DNA of 64,000 nt from Liolophura sinensis (taxonomy: Eukaryota > Mollusca > Polyplacophora > Chitonida > Chitonidae), in the NCBI RefSeq assembly GCF_032854445.1, contig NC_088295.1, positions 94,109,805-94,173,804 on the forward strand, given 5' to 3'. The number at the start of each line of letters is the position of its first letter. Within the stretch, counting starts at the first letter, position 1. The notes below the pieces were generated by a model that was not told the origin of the DNA, did no database searches, and was given only the letters and a program-made list of their open reading frames with translations. The position numbers were made by a program, and so were the translations under genes. Positions 1 through 12,438 of this stretch are shown piece after piece.

Positions 1-204
1 ATCTGATATCAACGCGTTTGAATGGGTAAAATTATCAAGATGGCTGACTCGATTCACACCGGCCATTATCTCAGTATTGTCATTTTGTCTTACATTTTTT
101 GGCGAAATCTCATCGGAAAGATAAAGTATGATATTTTTTAGAAAGCTTGGGTATGCTGCTTTCGATTAAATTATTTAGGCCGGCGCTGTCGTTTCCTTTA
201 AGCC
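1..204. repeat. Dispersed repeat, copy 1 (cut by the window edge)
   Basis: This stretch aligns along its length, with moderate divergence, to 17288-17515. Shared blocks include GATTCACACC versus AATTCACACC, the segment around GAAATCTCAT, and AAAGTATAATA-like text followed by TAGAA(A/C)GCTTG. No coding potential is visible. It may be a fragment of an unidentified transposable element. Confidence 0.5.
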
Positions 205-258
205 ATGCTGTATTCTTCAGTACGGCGCAAAACATCAATCAGATAAACAAACCACGGT
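205..258 (+). mobile_element. SINE-A fragment (3' part)
   Basis: The text reading ATTCTTCAGTACGGCGCAAA, then ACATCAATCAGATAAA, matches the tail half of the SINE-A family described at 53219-53462. Only the 3' end is present. Confidence 0.5.
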
Positions 259-400
259 GCTAGAGGGGTGTAAGTTGCTACTGTTTTAACTATTTACATG
301 AACAATGAGAATAAACCCTAACAGGTAATATTTGTGACCATTTGCCAACTATCACTCTATCGTCGATGCTCTGGTTTCACTCTCTATACTATAGACTCAC

Positions 401-1516
401 ACACAGTCGACTCTCTTCAGGTCACATTCGCTGGGGTAGGTGAAGCCGTCACTTCCACAGACCGGAATGAGGCTGTAGGGACAGACAAACTCGCATGGGT
501 TAAGGGGCTCAGCTGAAGCTGGAGGAGAGAAAGACAAAAAAGAACACGGTAGGATTAGACTCACTATGAGTATCCGGTGGATTGATGAAGTCTTCGTTGG
601 TTTTGAATTTAAAGTCACTTTATCTCTATTCTCAACTCTACTGGACTGTGGTCAGATGCAACTGGAAGCTTGGTAAAATGGATTTACCAACAGACAAAGG
701 AAATTAGGACGTCACGTGACCTTTCGTTTCTTTATACCACACTCATTTTATAAATGAAAGTATTTTTACACCTGGTTTTTAGCTGTCCGTCTGATGAACG
801 TTACTTCATATATTATAGCTTTCTGTCACTTTACGTCTTTAGAATTGGCCACCTCTAGGAAGGCCCATTAATATGTAGAAATGCACATTTGCCGCAAATC
901 AACATAAACAGGGTAAATGGAAATAAAGTAGTGTTCATCTTCTACAGAAGGAAAATTGCCATTTCCGATTTTCAACATTTCGTGGCTTTGACTATCTTTC
1001 CACCTCTACTAGCAATGTGCGGGTTAACACCTGAACGAATCCCCACGGTCACTTTGTAGCAGACATGTCCCAATGTGATACCGACATTTCCCATCGTAAT
1101 GGAACGCCATGGGGGCGGGGAGAACTGACATGACACTCCATCCAATCGTGGTCGACTGACACCGGGACGACCACTACTTGGCCTCTATCCATCAACCAGA
1201 CATGACACCTCGCCTACTCGCGTACATAGAAATGTGGCAAGAGAGTGGAGAGTCGTCTGCAGGAATTACGCCCGGGTACATTACAAACCTTGGTCGCATA
1301 GAACATAGTACCCCCGCCGGAAAATGGCCCGAGTAAATCTACATGTAGGCGCTATACCTGACACTAGCTGCCATGGTTACCATTATAGCGATAAGATGAG
1401 GCTACTACAGATTTTGTTAAAACCATACTGTTGTGTAGTGAACTACGACTGAATGATACACTCTTACCAAAGGCCATGACGATGGCAACAGCGGTGAGGG
1501 CGAAGACGGTCTTCAT
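401..1516 (-). CDS. Secreted Kazal-type serine protease inhibitor, first two exons (partial gene)
   Basis: Exon 1 (1468-1516) encodes a classic signal peptide, MKTVFALTAVAIVMAF, and ends at donor GTAAGAG. Exon 2 (401-518) follows acceptor TTTCTCTCCTCCAG and completes the cleavage region as ASA|EPLNPC. It encodes most of one Kazal domain with cysteine spacing C-x3-C-x7-C-x10-C-x6-C and the hallmark PVCGSDGFTY. Exon phases agree (1/1), and exon 2 ends in phase 2 at GTGAGT. The sixth cysteine and the C-terminus must lie in an exon left of the window. Kazal domains block serine proteases with a loop just after Cys2; the P1 residue here would be Tyr, suggesting chymotrypsin- or elastase-like targets (inference). 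A hydrophobic stretch just upstream of exon 2 is the polypyrimidine tract of the intron, not a second signal peptide. The gene has its own TATA box at 1605-1612. Confidence 0.82.
519..1467 (-). other. Intron 1 of the Kazal gene
   Basis: About 950 bp between the signal-peptide exon and the Kazal exon. I see no repeats, ORFs or RNA genes in it. Confidence 0.7.
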
Positions 1517-1604
1517 GATGAGTTGTCCGAGGGCGAGGGTTCGCTTCTGGTTATGTACGTGTCAGCTAAGGCAGCGGCTGTGATTACGGTACCTCCTCGG
1601 ACTG

Positions 1605-1612
1605 TATATATA
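1605..1612 (-). promoter_or_regulatory. TATA box of the Kazal inhibitor gene
   Basis: TATATATA flanked by G/C, 89 bp upstream of the ATG at 1516. With the usual 25-30 bp to the start site, this predicts a 5' UTR of about 60 nt. A strong TATA box suits a highly expressed secreted protein (inference). Confidence 0.6.
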
Positions 1613-1619
1613 CCCGTGG

Positions 1620-2367
1620 TGTAAGGTCCTGGGGAGGGACAGGCCGTAAATCTTGGGGACAGGTACCCGGTACCATTTGTCACAAAGGCCCTCGTAAATC
1701 TGTCACGAGGAGCTGTTTGCTGAGGGGATGAGTATTTGGTCATAAACAGAATCAACAAGCAGCAATCCTGGTAGAGCTAGACTCTTGCTTCCGGATTTTA
1801 TTACACCTACTGGTTCCGGGTTTTCGGCACATTTACTTCACAAACTAGAATCCAAATGTCCGAAATACCCCCCTTCCGTTCGACATTTCCAAAAGTAAAA
1901 GAAACAAAACTATGAAAACCTTAAAAGAAATGAAGAGACGTCATGTTGCTTAGTTTTGCTTCATATACACATGGGTCATTCGTGGTTGGCACTGACTGCA
2001 CTACCATCCAATTTGAATGGAGTAATGTAACAATGAGAAGAGAATAGTGTGCGTGACATTTCATCCTTGCACTCATTGCACTCAGTACCTGAATGGGAGA
2101 AACTGTTACATTAATTAATAAAACTTAGGCATACACAAGTTTAGGTGATAGGGAAGAGGTGTGCTAAGTTTCATGGAAATACATGTAGTGCTTAGGGACA
2201 TGTAGTACTTAGGGAAGAGTTGTATGGACAAAACTTAAATCCATGGACACCACTGTTACGCTAAGTTCTAAATGTTGTCATAATGAAAACAAGTATGCAC
2301 AAGTTCAGATGATAGTCAAGTATCGTAAATATCAAGTATGGTAAATGTGTATATATTGTAGAATAAC
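1620..2367. other. Upstream flank of the Kazal gene, nothing recognised
   Basis: AT-rich single-copy-looking DNA with no supported exon, RNA gene or tandem repeat. Confidence 0.5.
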
Positions 2368-2628
2368 AAGAGGAGGAGTCGGTTTTACGCCGTACTTAAG
2401 AATATTTTACTTATACGACAGCGGCCAGCATTATGCTGAGAGGAAGCCGGACAGAGCCCGGAGGGAAAGACAGGACCATCTACTGGTTGCTGGCAGACCT
2501 TCCCACGTACGGCCGGAGAGGAAGCCAGCATGAACTGGACAACTCACAGCGACCGAATAGGTCCGAGGCTCCTGTGTAATTGCGCCATGTTGGCGTGCTA
2601 ACCCCTCGGCCACCGAAGCCCCGCCATG
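2368..2628 (-). mobile_element. SINE-A copy, nearly full length
   Basis: Read on the plus strand it runs tail to head: GGTTTTACGCCGTACTTAAG, then GGCCAGCATTATG, CCTTCCCACGTACGGCCGGA, and a tRNA-like head ending near 2625. Short reading frames on either strand here belong to the SINE. Confidence 0.75.
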
Positions 2629-3204
2629 TTTTACAACAGAACACAAGTACATACATGTACAAATCTCGCATTATATTCTTTCTCTTTCATGTGTATAAGG
2701 CACCACGGGTAAATTTTGTGATGAGTAACATCTTTGATGACACATACAGGACAGGCAGTAATCAGAGGTGAGCGGTGTGTGTATAGTTAGTTATGATTGG
2801 TGTTACCCTACAGCTGGCACCAGGAAACACCCGGGTAAACATAGCCGATGGATGCCACTTAAGTGGATAGCGTGTTACTGTGATCCTAGCAGTAAATCAA
2901 CTATTGAGGGTTATTCCCTTTGAAAAGCCAGCTGACACATTAATGTTACCCGATAACTCTATAAGGCTTTTATAAGTTTAACCAAAGAGCTTGATAAATT
3001 GCTTTATCCATTATGTACATGAAATTTAATTTTGGGGAAATTTTTTAAACTTTCGAGCGACTTGCCATGCGAGTGTTGCTCTACTCAGCTAAAATCCACC
3101 TTTGCATGTGCCTCGGTGACCCGTGTGCTTGTTACTCTTTATTACTAACGTATTCCATAAACATCTAAACGAAGACACATCCCCCGTCTCGAAACAGAAG
3201 AGAT
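2629..3204. other. Unassigned DNA
   Basis: Roughly 575 bp between SINE-A and the first minisatellite. No gene or repeat recognised. Confidence 0.5.
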
Positions 3205-4900
3205 CGGATATCAAAAAACAAGACAAAGACCACATCCTCGAGGGGGCTTTCTGATATCCGTCCAAAGAGACACACCATATGCTCTGGAAGTGTTATGATA
3301 TCTTGTCAAAGTCAAACACCACACACTCTGGAGGTGTTGTGATATCCCGTCAAAGTCAAACACCACACACTCTTGAGGTGTTATGATATCCCGTCAAAGT
3401 CCAACAGCACATCCTATTGAGGTGTTGTGATATCCCGTCAAAGTCAAACACCAAATCCTCTGGAGGTGTTATGATATCCTGTCAAAATCAAACAACACAT
3501 CCTATTGAGGTGTTATGATATCCCGTCAAAGTCCAACAGCACATCCTCTGGAGGTGTTATGGTATCCCATCAAAGTCATACAGCACATCCTCTGGAGGTG
3601 TTATGATATCCTGTCAAAGTCAAACAACACATCCTCTGGAGGTGTTATGATATCCCGTCAAAGTCAAACAGCACATCCTATTGAGGTGTTATGATATCCC
3701 GTCAAAATCAAACAACACATCCTATTGAGGTGTTATGATATCCCGTCAAAGTCCAACAGCACATCCTCTGGAGGTGTTATGATATCCTGTCAAAATCAAA
3801 CAACACATCCTATTGAGGTGTTATGATATCCCGTCAAAGTCCAACAGCACATCCTCTGGAGGTGTTAAGGTATCCCATCAAAGTCATACAGCACATCCTC
3901 TGGAGGTGTTATGATATCCCGTCAAAGTCAAACAACACATCCTCTTGAGGTGTTATGATATCCCAACAAAGTCAAACAGCACATCCTATTGAGGTGTTAT
4001 GATATCCCGTCAAAGTCAAACAACACATCCTCTGGAGGTGTTATGATATCCCAACAAAGTCAAACAGCAGATCCTATTGAGGTGTTATGATATCCCGTCA
4101 AAGTCAAACAACACATCCTCTTGAGGTGTTATGATATCCCAACAAAGTCAAACAGCACATCCTATTGAGGTGTTATGATATCCCGTCAAAGTCCAACAGC
4201 ACATCCTCTTGAGGTGTTATGATATCCCGTCAAAGTCAAACAAGACATCCTCTTGAGGTGTTATGATATCCCATCAAAGTCAAACAGCACATCCTCTTGA
4301 GGTGTTATGATATCCCGTCAGTCAAACAGCACATCCTATTGAGGTGTTATGATATCCCGTCAAAGTCAAAAAACACATCCTCTGGAGGTGTTGTGATATC
4401 CCGTCAAAGTCAAACACCAAATCCTCTGGAGGTGTTGTGATATCCCGTCAAAGTCAAACAGCACATCCTCTTGAGGTGTTATGATATCTCGTCAAAGTCA
4501 AAAAACACATCCTCTGGAGGTGTTGTGATATCCCGTCAAAGTCAAACACCAAATCCTCTGGAGGTGTTATGATATCCCGTCAAAGTCAAACAGCAGATCC
4601 TCTTGAGGTGTTATGATATCCCGTCAAAGTCAAACAGCACATCCTCTTGAGGTGTTATGATATCCCGTCAAAGTCAAACAGCAGATCCTCTTGAGGTGTT
4701 ATGATATCCCGTCAAAGTCAAACAAGACATCCTCTGGAGGTGTTATGATATCCAGTCAAAGTCAAACAAGACATCCTCTTGAGGTGTTATGATATTTCTC
4801 AAAGAGAAACACTACACCTTCTAGAAGTGTTCTGATATCTCGTCAAAAACAAACACTACACCCTATGAAAGAGTTCTCATATCTCGTCAAAGACACACAC
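3205..4900. repeat. Minisatellite, 44-bp unit, about 37 copies
   Basis: Each unit carries GAGGTGTTATGATATCCCGT followed by CAAAGTCAAAC and a CACATCCTCT block. Central units are nearly identical and the outer units at both ends are diverged, as expected when an array is homogenised from the middle. Variants such as TCTGGA/TCTTGA/TATTGA alternate without a fixed order. Every unit contains an EcoRV-type GATATC. Confidence 0.95.
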
Positions 4901-4943
4901 TATTCGTTTCTCTCTAACAGAATACAACAAAAGCAAAAAAGGT

Positions 4944-5142
4944 ACTGGTAAGTGCTTATATCAAAGCCGGTAAGTGGTTATATCAAAGCCGGTACATGGT
5001 TATATCAAAGCCAGTAAGGGGTTATTTAAAGCCGGTACGTGGTTATATCAAAGCCGGTAAGGGGTTATTTAAAGCCGGTACGTGGTTATATCAAAGCCGG
5101 TAAGGGGTTATTTAAAGCCGGTAAGTTGTTATATCAAAGCCA
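4944..5142 (+). repeat. Minisatellite, 22-bp unit carrying GTAAGT/GTAAGG, about 9 copies
   Basis: The unit reads GTAAGTGGTTATATCAAAGC plus CG; some copies have GTAAGGGGTTATTTAAAGCC. The start of the unit is identical to a 5' splice-site consensus on the plus strand. No adjoining exon is recognised. Confidence 0.9.
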
Positions 5143-5469
5143 CGTCACAATTTGAAGACTACTCGAACATGGATACACAATCACTAACGAAAATTAGTTT
5201 ATCTTGTATATGTATTACCCGCACAAGGTCTCAAGGGTCTGTATTTCGAATTCAAACAAATATCAACAGATTTATTCTGATCCGTCCTTTTCATTAGACT
5301 TATTATTGCATCTCTTTGGAAAACCGGATAAGAATCAGCAGTGTTTGTCCTATTGAATTTATTGGGATTGGAGTGTTTTGTGGGTTTGGGCATTGGTCTT
5401 GCGATTATTGACCTGCAACGCCCTTGTTGGATGCTGACTGGTATACGAATGTCTGTTTCTACGCATAGA

Positions 5470-6855
5470 TTTAGACGGCATTGGGGTGTTTTGAGAGTTT
5501 AGACAGTATTGGAGTATTTTGTGAGTTTAGAGAGTATCGGGGTGTTTTGTGAGGTTAGACAGTATTGGGTGTTTTGTGAATTTAGGCAGTATTGGGGTAT
5601 TTTGTGAGGTTAGACAGTATTGGGTGTTTTGTGAGTTTAGGCAGTATTGGGATATTTTGTGAGTTTAGACAATATTGGGAGTGTTTTGTGAGTTTAGACA
5701 GTACTGGAGTGTTGTGTGAGTTTAGGTAGTACTGGGGCACTTTGTGAGTTTAAACAGTAATGAGGTGTTTTGTGAGTTTAGGCAGTATTGGGTGTTTTGT
5801 GAGTTTAGACAGTATTGGGATTGTTTTATGAGTTTAGGCAGTAATCGGATCTTGTGTGAGTTTAGACAGTATTGGGGTATTTTGTGAGTTTAGACAGTAT
5901 TGGGGTATTTTGTGAGTTTAGACAGTATTGGGATGTTGTTTGAGTTTAGACAGTATTGGGGTATTTTGTGAGTTTAGACAGTATTGGGGTGTTGTGTGAG
6001 TTTATGCAGTATTGGGGTATTTTGTGAGTTTAGACTGTATTGGGTTGTTTTATGAGTTTAGGCAGTATTTGGGTGTTTTGTCAGTTTAAGCAGTACTGGG
6101 GTGTTTTGTCAGTTTAGACCGTATTGGGGTGTTTGTGAGTTTAGAGAGTATTGGGGTATTTTGTAAGTTTAGGCAGTCCTGGGATGTTTTGTGAGTTCAG
6201 ACAGTATTGGGAGTGTTTTATGAGTTTAGGCAGTATTGGGCTGCTTTGTGAGCTTAGAGTGTAATGGGGTGTTTAGTGAGTTTAGGCAGTATTGGGATAG
6301 TTTTATGACTTTAGGCAGTACTGGGGTGTTGTGTGAGATTATGCAGTATTGGGGTGCTTTGTGGGTTTAGAGTGTAATGGGGTGTTAAGTGAGTTTCGGT
6401 AGTATTGGGATTGCTTTATAAGTTTAGGCAGTACTGGAGCGCTTTGTGAGTTTAGACAGTGATTTTGTGAGTTTATGCAGTATTGGGGTGAGTTTAGGCA
6501 GTATTGGGGTATTTTGTGCGTTTAGACAGTATTGGGAGTGTTTTATGAGTTTAGTCAGTAATTGGGTGTTTTGAAGGTTTAAGCAGTATTGGGGTGTTTT
6601 TGAGTTCGGACAGTATTGGGGTATTTTGTGAGTTTAGACAGTATTGGGGTGTTTGTGAGTTTAGGCAGTATTGGGGTGTTTTGTGAGGTTAGACAGTATT
6701 GAGGTGTTTTGTGAGTTTAGGCAGTATTGGGTTGTTTTGTGAGTTTAGGCAGTATTGGGCTGTTTTGTGAGTTTAGGCAGTATTGGGGTGTTTTGTGAGT
6801 TTAGACAGTATTGGGGTGTTTTGTGAGTTTAGGCAGTATTGGAATGTTTTGTGAG
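5470..6855 (+). repeat. Minisatellite, 28-bp unit carrying GTGAGT, about 49 copies
   Basis: The unit is GTGAGTTTAGACAGTATTGG followed by GGTGTTTT. It is strongly strand-asymmetric (G/T on plus, almost no C). Many copies vary at GACAG/GGCAG. Each unit begins with a consensus splice-donor hexamer. Confidence 0.93.
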
Positions 6856-7390
6856 CGGTTTTGCCTGAGGCTCTCATGGTTGGCTTACAAGATTAGAGAA
6901 CTAGCTCGGTGCGACTACTTGGTTCTTCACCACTGAGGTCATCTGTGGATTTCAGTCGGAATGTTTGTCAGATACCAAGTGAAAGGCTATGGTTTACTCC
7001 GATTTCCTCCATCCATATCCCTGACAGTCGACTATTATAAATGTGAAAAAATACAACGTTAAACACAGATCAAATAAATAAATACATAAATAATTTACAT
7101 CCGTAAATTTAGTTGGCCAGTCGCAATATCACAGTAAGCCTACATATATCTACGTTACTGTGCAACAGGGGCGAACATAGCCAAGTGATGCGTCAAGGGC
7201 AATCTTGGTGTATAGGCCTACTGCAAGGAGAAACATGTTCATATACAAATGTGGCCAATAATAATTCGAAAATCTCTCCAGATTTTAACCACATCCTCAA
7301 TATTTATATCTTTTATATGGGGAGGGGAGCTAGTTTCTCACCACATATGTTATCCTTCCCATACACTCATTATACACCTGTTTGTTTACT
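6856..7390. other. Unassigned DNA
   Basis: No supported gene. A reading frame here has no splice signals or recognisable domain. Confidence 0.45.
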
Positions 7391-7515
7391 TATTTGATTG
7401 GTGTTTTACGCCGTAGTTAAGAACACTGATACCACGGCGGCCAGCATTATGGTGGGAGGAAGGCTCCAGCGTCATTGCGTCGCGCTGGCACGCTAATCAC
7501 CTCGACCACACTACT
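7391..7515 (-). mobile_element. SINE-A copy with internal deletion
   Basis: TTTGATTGGTGTTTTACGCC and GGCGGCCAGCATTATGGTGG are present, then the sequence jumps directly to the head-proximal CGTCATTGCGTCGCGCTGG. About 120 bp of the middle is missing. Confidence 0.7.
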
Positions 7516-9455
7516 GTTTATGCTTACTAGTGTTTGTACAGAGCTTGCACATGTACATAACAGTTTACAGCCATACTCTGTGAAGGTAAGGCTAGGTGAC
7601 GGGGGGGGGGAGGGGGGGAGAGAGAAATGATAATGAAGTTGAAAAATGTGTAAAAAGACGCATATACGAACATGAGAGAATATACTATTACATCGGCCGG
7701 TTTACGACCTATTCAGCAGATGTCGCGCAGAGCCCGTGCCCCGATCTCAGTCTCGAGGGGACAGTAAATACTCTGAGAACTGTCACACGGCCGGGTCATG
7801 GGGTAGGGATATCGCCGTAGTGTTTGGCGTTGTCCTTGTACCGTATTATGTTGTACTGAGTTTGATCATGAACAAACATTCGAGCTTTATTGCTGACAAA
7901 GATGAAAGGATAGTGAATATTAACTGCTGACGTTCCTATCCATATATATATATTGAAATCAACACGCCCTTGGTATATATACCACAAGTAGCGGTACCTA
8001 TATCTGTCCACAAATGTCAATCAGCGCAATGAGAGCATGTTTAAACCAAGAGGCTGTAAATGCTATTCCATCTTTAAGAAAATGAGGAAAAAGACAAGTT
8101 TACAGATTAAGGAAAAAATTATATTATATGTATTAATCTTTAGTATCATATTCTATGTTAAAGAAAATCTTGTTATTTGGATGAAGGGATTAGCATGTAA
8201 TAACCAATCTTCCGTAAGTAAGGGGGAACTGACAGGGGTGGGTGAGGGCTTCGGGGGTAGGGGGTGGTAGTAGTTCAACACGAAGACAAATCAACCTACG
8301 CATGATGATTATCCCTGATTGTGAGGGTGGGAGAGATATCATTATAGTCTATTTCGTTTGGAGAGTCGCCTATTTTCATCTGTCTGTAAAATCAGTCTTA
8401 CTGGCTTCCAAAATTGTCTTTAGTCAATGACACCTAACAAACTCTACACATTGATATGTTTGAAGTTCACATTATTGCCAGGAAAATAAAGTTAGAGCAC
8501 TTTTTTCTAATTCATACTGTTAAAGTTCATAAACTCGGTTTCAACAAGAGCCAATTGCCTCAAGTGACGTCATAATTATTAAGAAAACAGCGGCATGATA
8601 GATATTGGGCGGCGTTCAAAATGTTTTGACGGACGGCGACACCATTTACCAATATTGCTATCGATTTTACTGTAAGTTTTGTTTCTGACACTGCCATAAT
8701 TGAAACTGTTCACACGTTTTAGAATAATATAGCCTTAATAAATGAATTTAATTGTGTCTGTTGCAGTACATGATCTCACGGCAGTATGGTTTTAAAGCTG
8801 GATATTAGGAAATTTTGTTATAAATCTATTCGTAATCTATTCGCTGAGTGTGTAACGTAGGTGTATTACTGAGTGAAGTGTGTTTCCACCGCTTGTTGGT
8901 GCACCCACGGTAAAACAAATTACTCTTCACGCCCATTCCCCAGCACGACACTGTTTTTTTTTAAAACAATTGTGACCTCACCCGAGGTAATGAGTTCTTG
9001 GCGTTGAAACTGAGCTGATGCAGTTTAACATTATCAATTAGAAAAAGTGTTCTGAATTTTCTTTCGAAGAATATGGACTTCCAACATATCCACGTGTAAA
9101 GTTTGTGTTGTTACGTAGGCCTATCACTGACCAAACTGATTTTACAGACAGCTGGATATTGGCGTAAGAAATAGACTATAATAAAGTAAAGTTTTACACA
9201 ATATAATTAGAATCACGATGTTCAAGTTATTTCGGCAATTATACTTCACTGACCATATATAGGGAATGGAAAATAGGCCTTACTTATTACAATTTCTTGA
9301 CCTTATATTCCTCATCTAAACAGTACATCAAAAGAAAGTTCCCATCAAAACTGTGTTTGACATTTACCAAGATATTTGCCGAATCGTTGTGAAATTTTGC
9401 ACATTATTTCAGTAATCAACACACTGTAGCAAGGATTACCATGTAGTTACATATG
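7516..9455. other. Unassigned DNA with a G-rich run at about 7601-7625
   Basis: About 1.9 kb with no exon I can support. The purine run near 7601-7625 (G9-A-G7 then GA repeats) is the only compositional anomaly. Confidence 0.45.
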
Positions 9456-9812
9456 AGCATGCTCAAATGCATTATAGCTCGGATTTTGAAAATTTTACAA
9501 ACAAATTCAAGATGGCGATGTATTTCTTTTTATGGACTACAATGCACGTCCACATCGTGCCAGAGTGATAAATATCTTCTTTGAACATGAAGGCATTGAG
9601 CTCATGCAATGGGCCACCAATTACCCGGAACTCTTGAATGTTCAGATCACACCACTCGTTAACACGATGCGAGCTGGATGTCCCGATGTAATACGAAAGC
9701 TTGGTGGTTATACCAGATTTTAACATTATCTGGTCGTACAGGTAGTCACAATTATCTTCAGCCTGTTCGTAAAATTTTCAAAATCCGACCGATAATGTGT
9801 TTGCGCATGCTT
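9456..9812 (+). mobile_element. Tc1/mariner-type element, internally deleted
   Basis: Terminal inverted repeats of about 48 bp: both ends carry CGGATTTTGAAAATTTTAC and an outer AGCATGC. Between them, 9532-9720 on plus encodes the C-terminal end of a transposase, including YNARPHRARV (normally DNARPHRARV) and a closing GGYTRF. The first catalytic-block Asp is replaced by Tyr, and the region after ELL has lost the usual PDLNPIE motif. The N-terminal half is absent. This is a dead, MITE-like derivative. Confidence 0.75.
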
Positions 9813-9990
9813 GTTGGAGCACATCTGCATCTACAGGGTAATCCTTGCTACTGTGTGTTGGCATGAGTACTGAGATGCCGTGTGCAAAATTCCACAACGA
9901 TTGGGCAAATATATTGGTTAATGTCAAACAATGTTTTGTGGGGGAGCTTACTTTTGATACACTGTTTATATAATACACAAAATACCAATT

Positions 9991-12438
9991 CATGGTCATC
10001 AACTTCAGTACTGTACTGGGCCTCAGCGGTCATGGTCATCAACTTCAGTACTGTACTGGGCCTCAGCGGTCATGGTCATCAACTTCAGTACTGTACTGGG
10101 CCTCAGCGGTCATGTTTATCAACTTCACTACTGTATTGGGACTCAGCGGTCATGATCGTCAACTTCACTGCTGTACTGGGCCTCAGCGGTTATGGTCATC
10201 AACTTCACTACTGTATTGGGCCTCAGCGGTCATGGTTATCAACTTCACTACTGTACTGGGCCTCAGCGGTCATGGTCATCAACTTCATTTCTGTACTGGG
10301 CCTCAGCGGTCATGGTCATCAACTTCACTACTGTATTGGGCCCCACCGGTCATGGTCATCAACTTCACTACTGTACTGGGCCTCAGCGGTCATGGTTATC
10401 AACTTCACTACTGTATTGGGCCTCAGCGGTCATGGTCATCAACTTCATTGCTGTACTGGGCCTCAGCGGTCATGGTCATCAACTTCACTACTGTACTGGG
10501 CCCCACCGGCCATGGTCATCAACTTCACTACTGTACTGGGCCTCAGCAGTCATGGTCATCAACTTCACTACTGTACTGGGCCTCAGCAGTCATGGTCATC
10601 AACTTCACTACTGTACTGGGCCTCACCGGTCATGGTCATCAACTTCAGGACTGTACTGGGCCTCAGCGGTCATGGTCATCAACTCCACTAGTGTACTGGG
10701 CCTCAGCGGTCAGGGTTATCAACTTCACTACTGTACTGGGCCTCAGCGGTCATGCTCATCAACTTCAGGACTGTATTGGGCCTCAGCGGTCATGGCCATC
10801 AACTTCACTACTGTACTGGGCTTCACCGGTCATGGTTATCAACTCCACTACTGTACTGGGCCTCAGCGGTCATGCTCATCAACTTCAGGACTGTATTGGG
10901 CCTCAGCGGTCATGGCCATCAACTTCACTACTGTACTGGGCCTCACCGGTCATGGTTATCAACTTCACTACTGTACTGGGCCTCAGCGATCATGCTCATC
11001 AGCTTCAGGACTGTATTGGGCCTCAGCGGTCATGGTCATCAACTTCAGTACTGTACTGGGCCTCACCGGTCATGGTCATCAACTTCACTACTGTACTGGG
11101 CCTCAGCGGTCATGTTTATCAACTTCACTACTGTATTGGGACTCAGCGGTCATGATCATCAACTTCACTGCTGTACTGGGCCTCAGCGGTTATGGTCATC
11201 AACTTCACTACTGTACTGGGCCTCAGCGGTCATGGTCATCAACTACAGTACTGTACTGGGCCTCAGCGGTCATGGTCATCAACTTCACTACTGTACTGGG
11301 CCTCAGCGGTCATGGTCATCAACTTCACTACTGTATTGGGCCCCACCGGTCATGGTCATCAACTTCACTACTGTACTGGGCCTCAGCGGTCATGGTTATC
11401 AACTTCACTACTGTACTGGACCTCAGCAGTCATGGTCATCAACTTCACTACTGTACTGGGCCTCAGCGGTCATGGTCATCAACTTCAGGACTGTACTGGG
11501 CCTCAGCGGTCATGGTTATCAACTTCAGTACTGTACTGGGCCTCAGCGGTCATGGTCATCAACTTCATTTCTGTACTGGGCCTCAGCGGTCATGGTCATC
11601 AACTTCACTACTGTACTGGGCCCCACCGGCCATGGTCATCAACTTCACTACTGTACTGGGCCTCAGCAGTCATGGTTATCAACTTCACTACTGTACTGGG
11701 CCTCAGCAGTCATGGTCATCAACTTCACTACTGTACTGGGCCTCACCGGTCATGGTCATCAACTTCAGGACTGTACTGGGCCTCAGCGGTCATGGTCATC
11801 AACTCCACTAGTGTACTGGGCCTCAGCGGTCATGGTTATCAACTTCACTACTGTACTGGGCCTCAGCGGTCATGGCCATCAACTTCAGTACTGTACTGGC
11901 CCTCACCGGTCATGGTTATCAACTCCACTACTGTACTGGGCCTCAGCGGTCATGGTCATCAACTTCAGGACTGTATTGGGCCTCAGCGGTCATGGCCATC
12001 AACTTCACTACTGTACTGGGCCTCACCGGTCATGGTTATCAACTTCACTACTGTACTGGGCCTCAGCGGTCATGCTCATCAGCTTCAGGACTGTATTGGG
12101 CCTCAGCGGTCATGGCCATCATCTTCACTACTGTACTGGGCCTCAGCAGTCATGGTCATCAACTTCACTACTGTACTGGGCCTCAGCGGTCATGGTCATC
12201 AACTTCACTACTGTACTGGGCCTCAGCGGTCATGGCCATCAACTTCAGGACTGTACTGGGCCTCAGCGGTCATGGTCATCAACTTCACTACTGTACTGGG
12301 CCTCAGCGGTCATGGTCATCAACTTCACTACTGTACTGGGCCTCAGCGGTCATGGTCATTAACTTCAGGACTGTACTGGGCCTCAGCGGTCATGGCCATC
12401 AACTTTACTACTGTACTGGGCCTCACCGGTCATGGTCA
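9991..12438. repeat. Minisatellite, exact 40-bp unit, about 61 copies
   Basis: The unit begins CATGGTCATCAACTTCACTA and ends CTGTACTGGGCCTCAGCGGT. The spacing never departs from 40 bp over about 61 copies; all variation is by substitution. Shared variant combinations recur at offsets of 25, 28 and 32 units, so blocks of many units have been copied. Because 40 is not a multiple of 3 and the unit has no stop codon in any forward frame, three overlapping open frames of up to about 540 codons result. I regard these as by-products, with no start context or splice sites and no matching domain. Confidence 0.95.

Noticed and set aside
519..618. Signal peptide joined directly to the Kazal domain
   Set aside because: The frame begins with GTG and the hydrophobic stretch is a polypyrimidine tract ending in CAG. 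The separate exon at 1468-1516 gives a proper ATG signal peptide in the matching phase.
3205..4900. CRISPR-like regular repeats (44-bp and similar arrays elsewhere)
   Set aside because: Units abut without unique spacers, and the context is an animal genome with spliced genes; these are minisatellites.
9991..12438. Long open frames (387-539 codons) as a repeat-protein gene
   Set aside because: All three forward frames are open because the 40-bp unit has no stop codon and is not a multiple of 3. There is no start context, splice site or domain to choose one.
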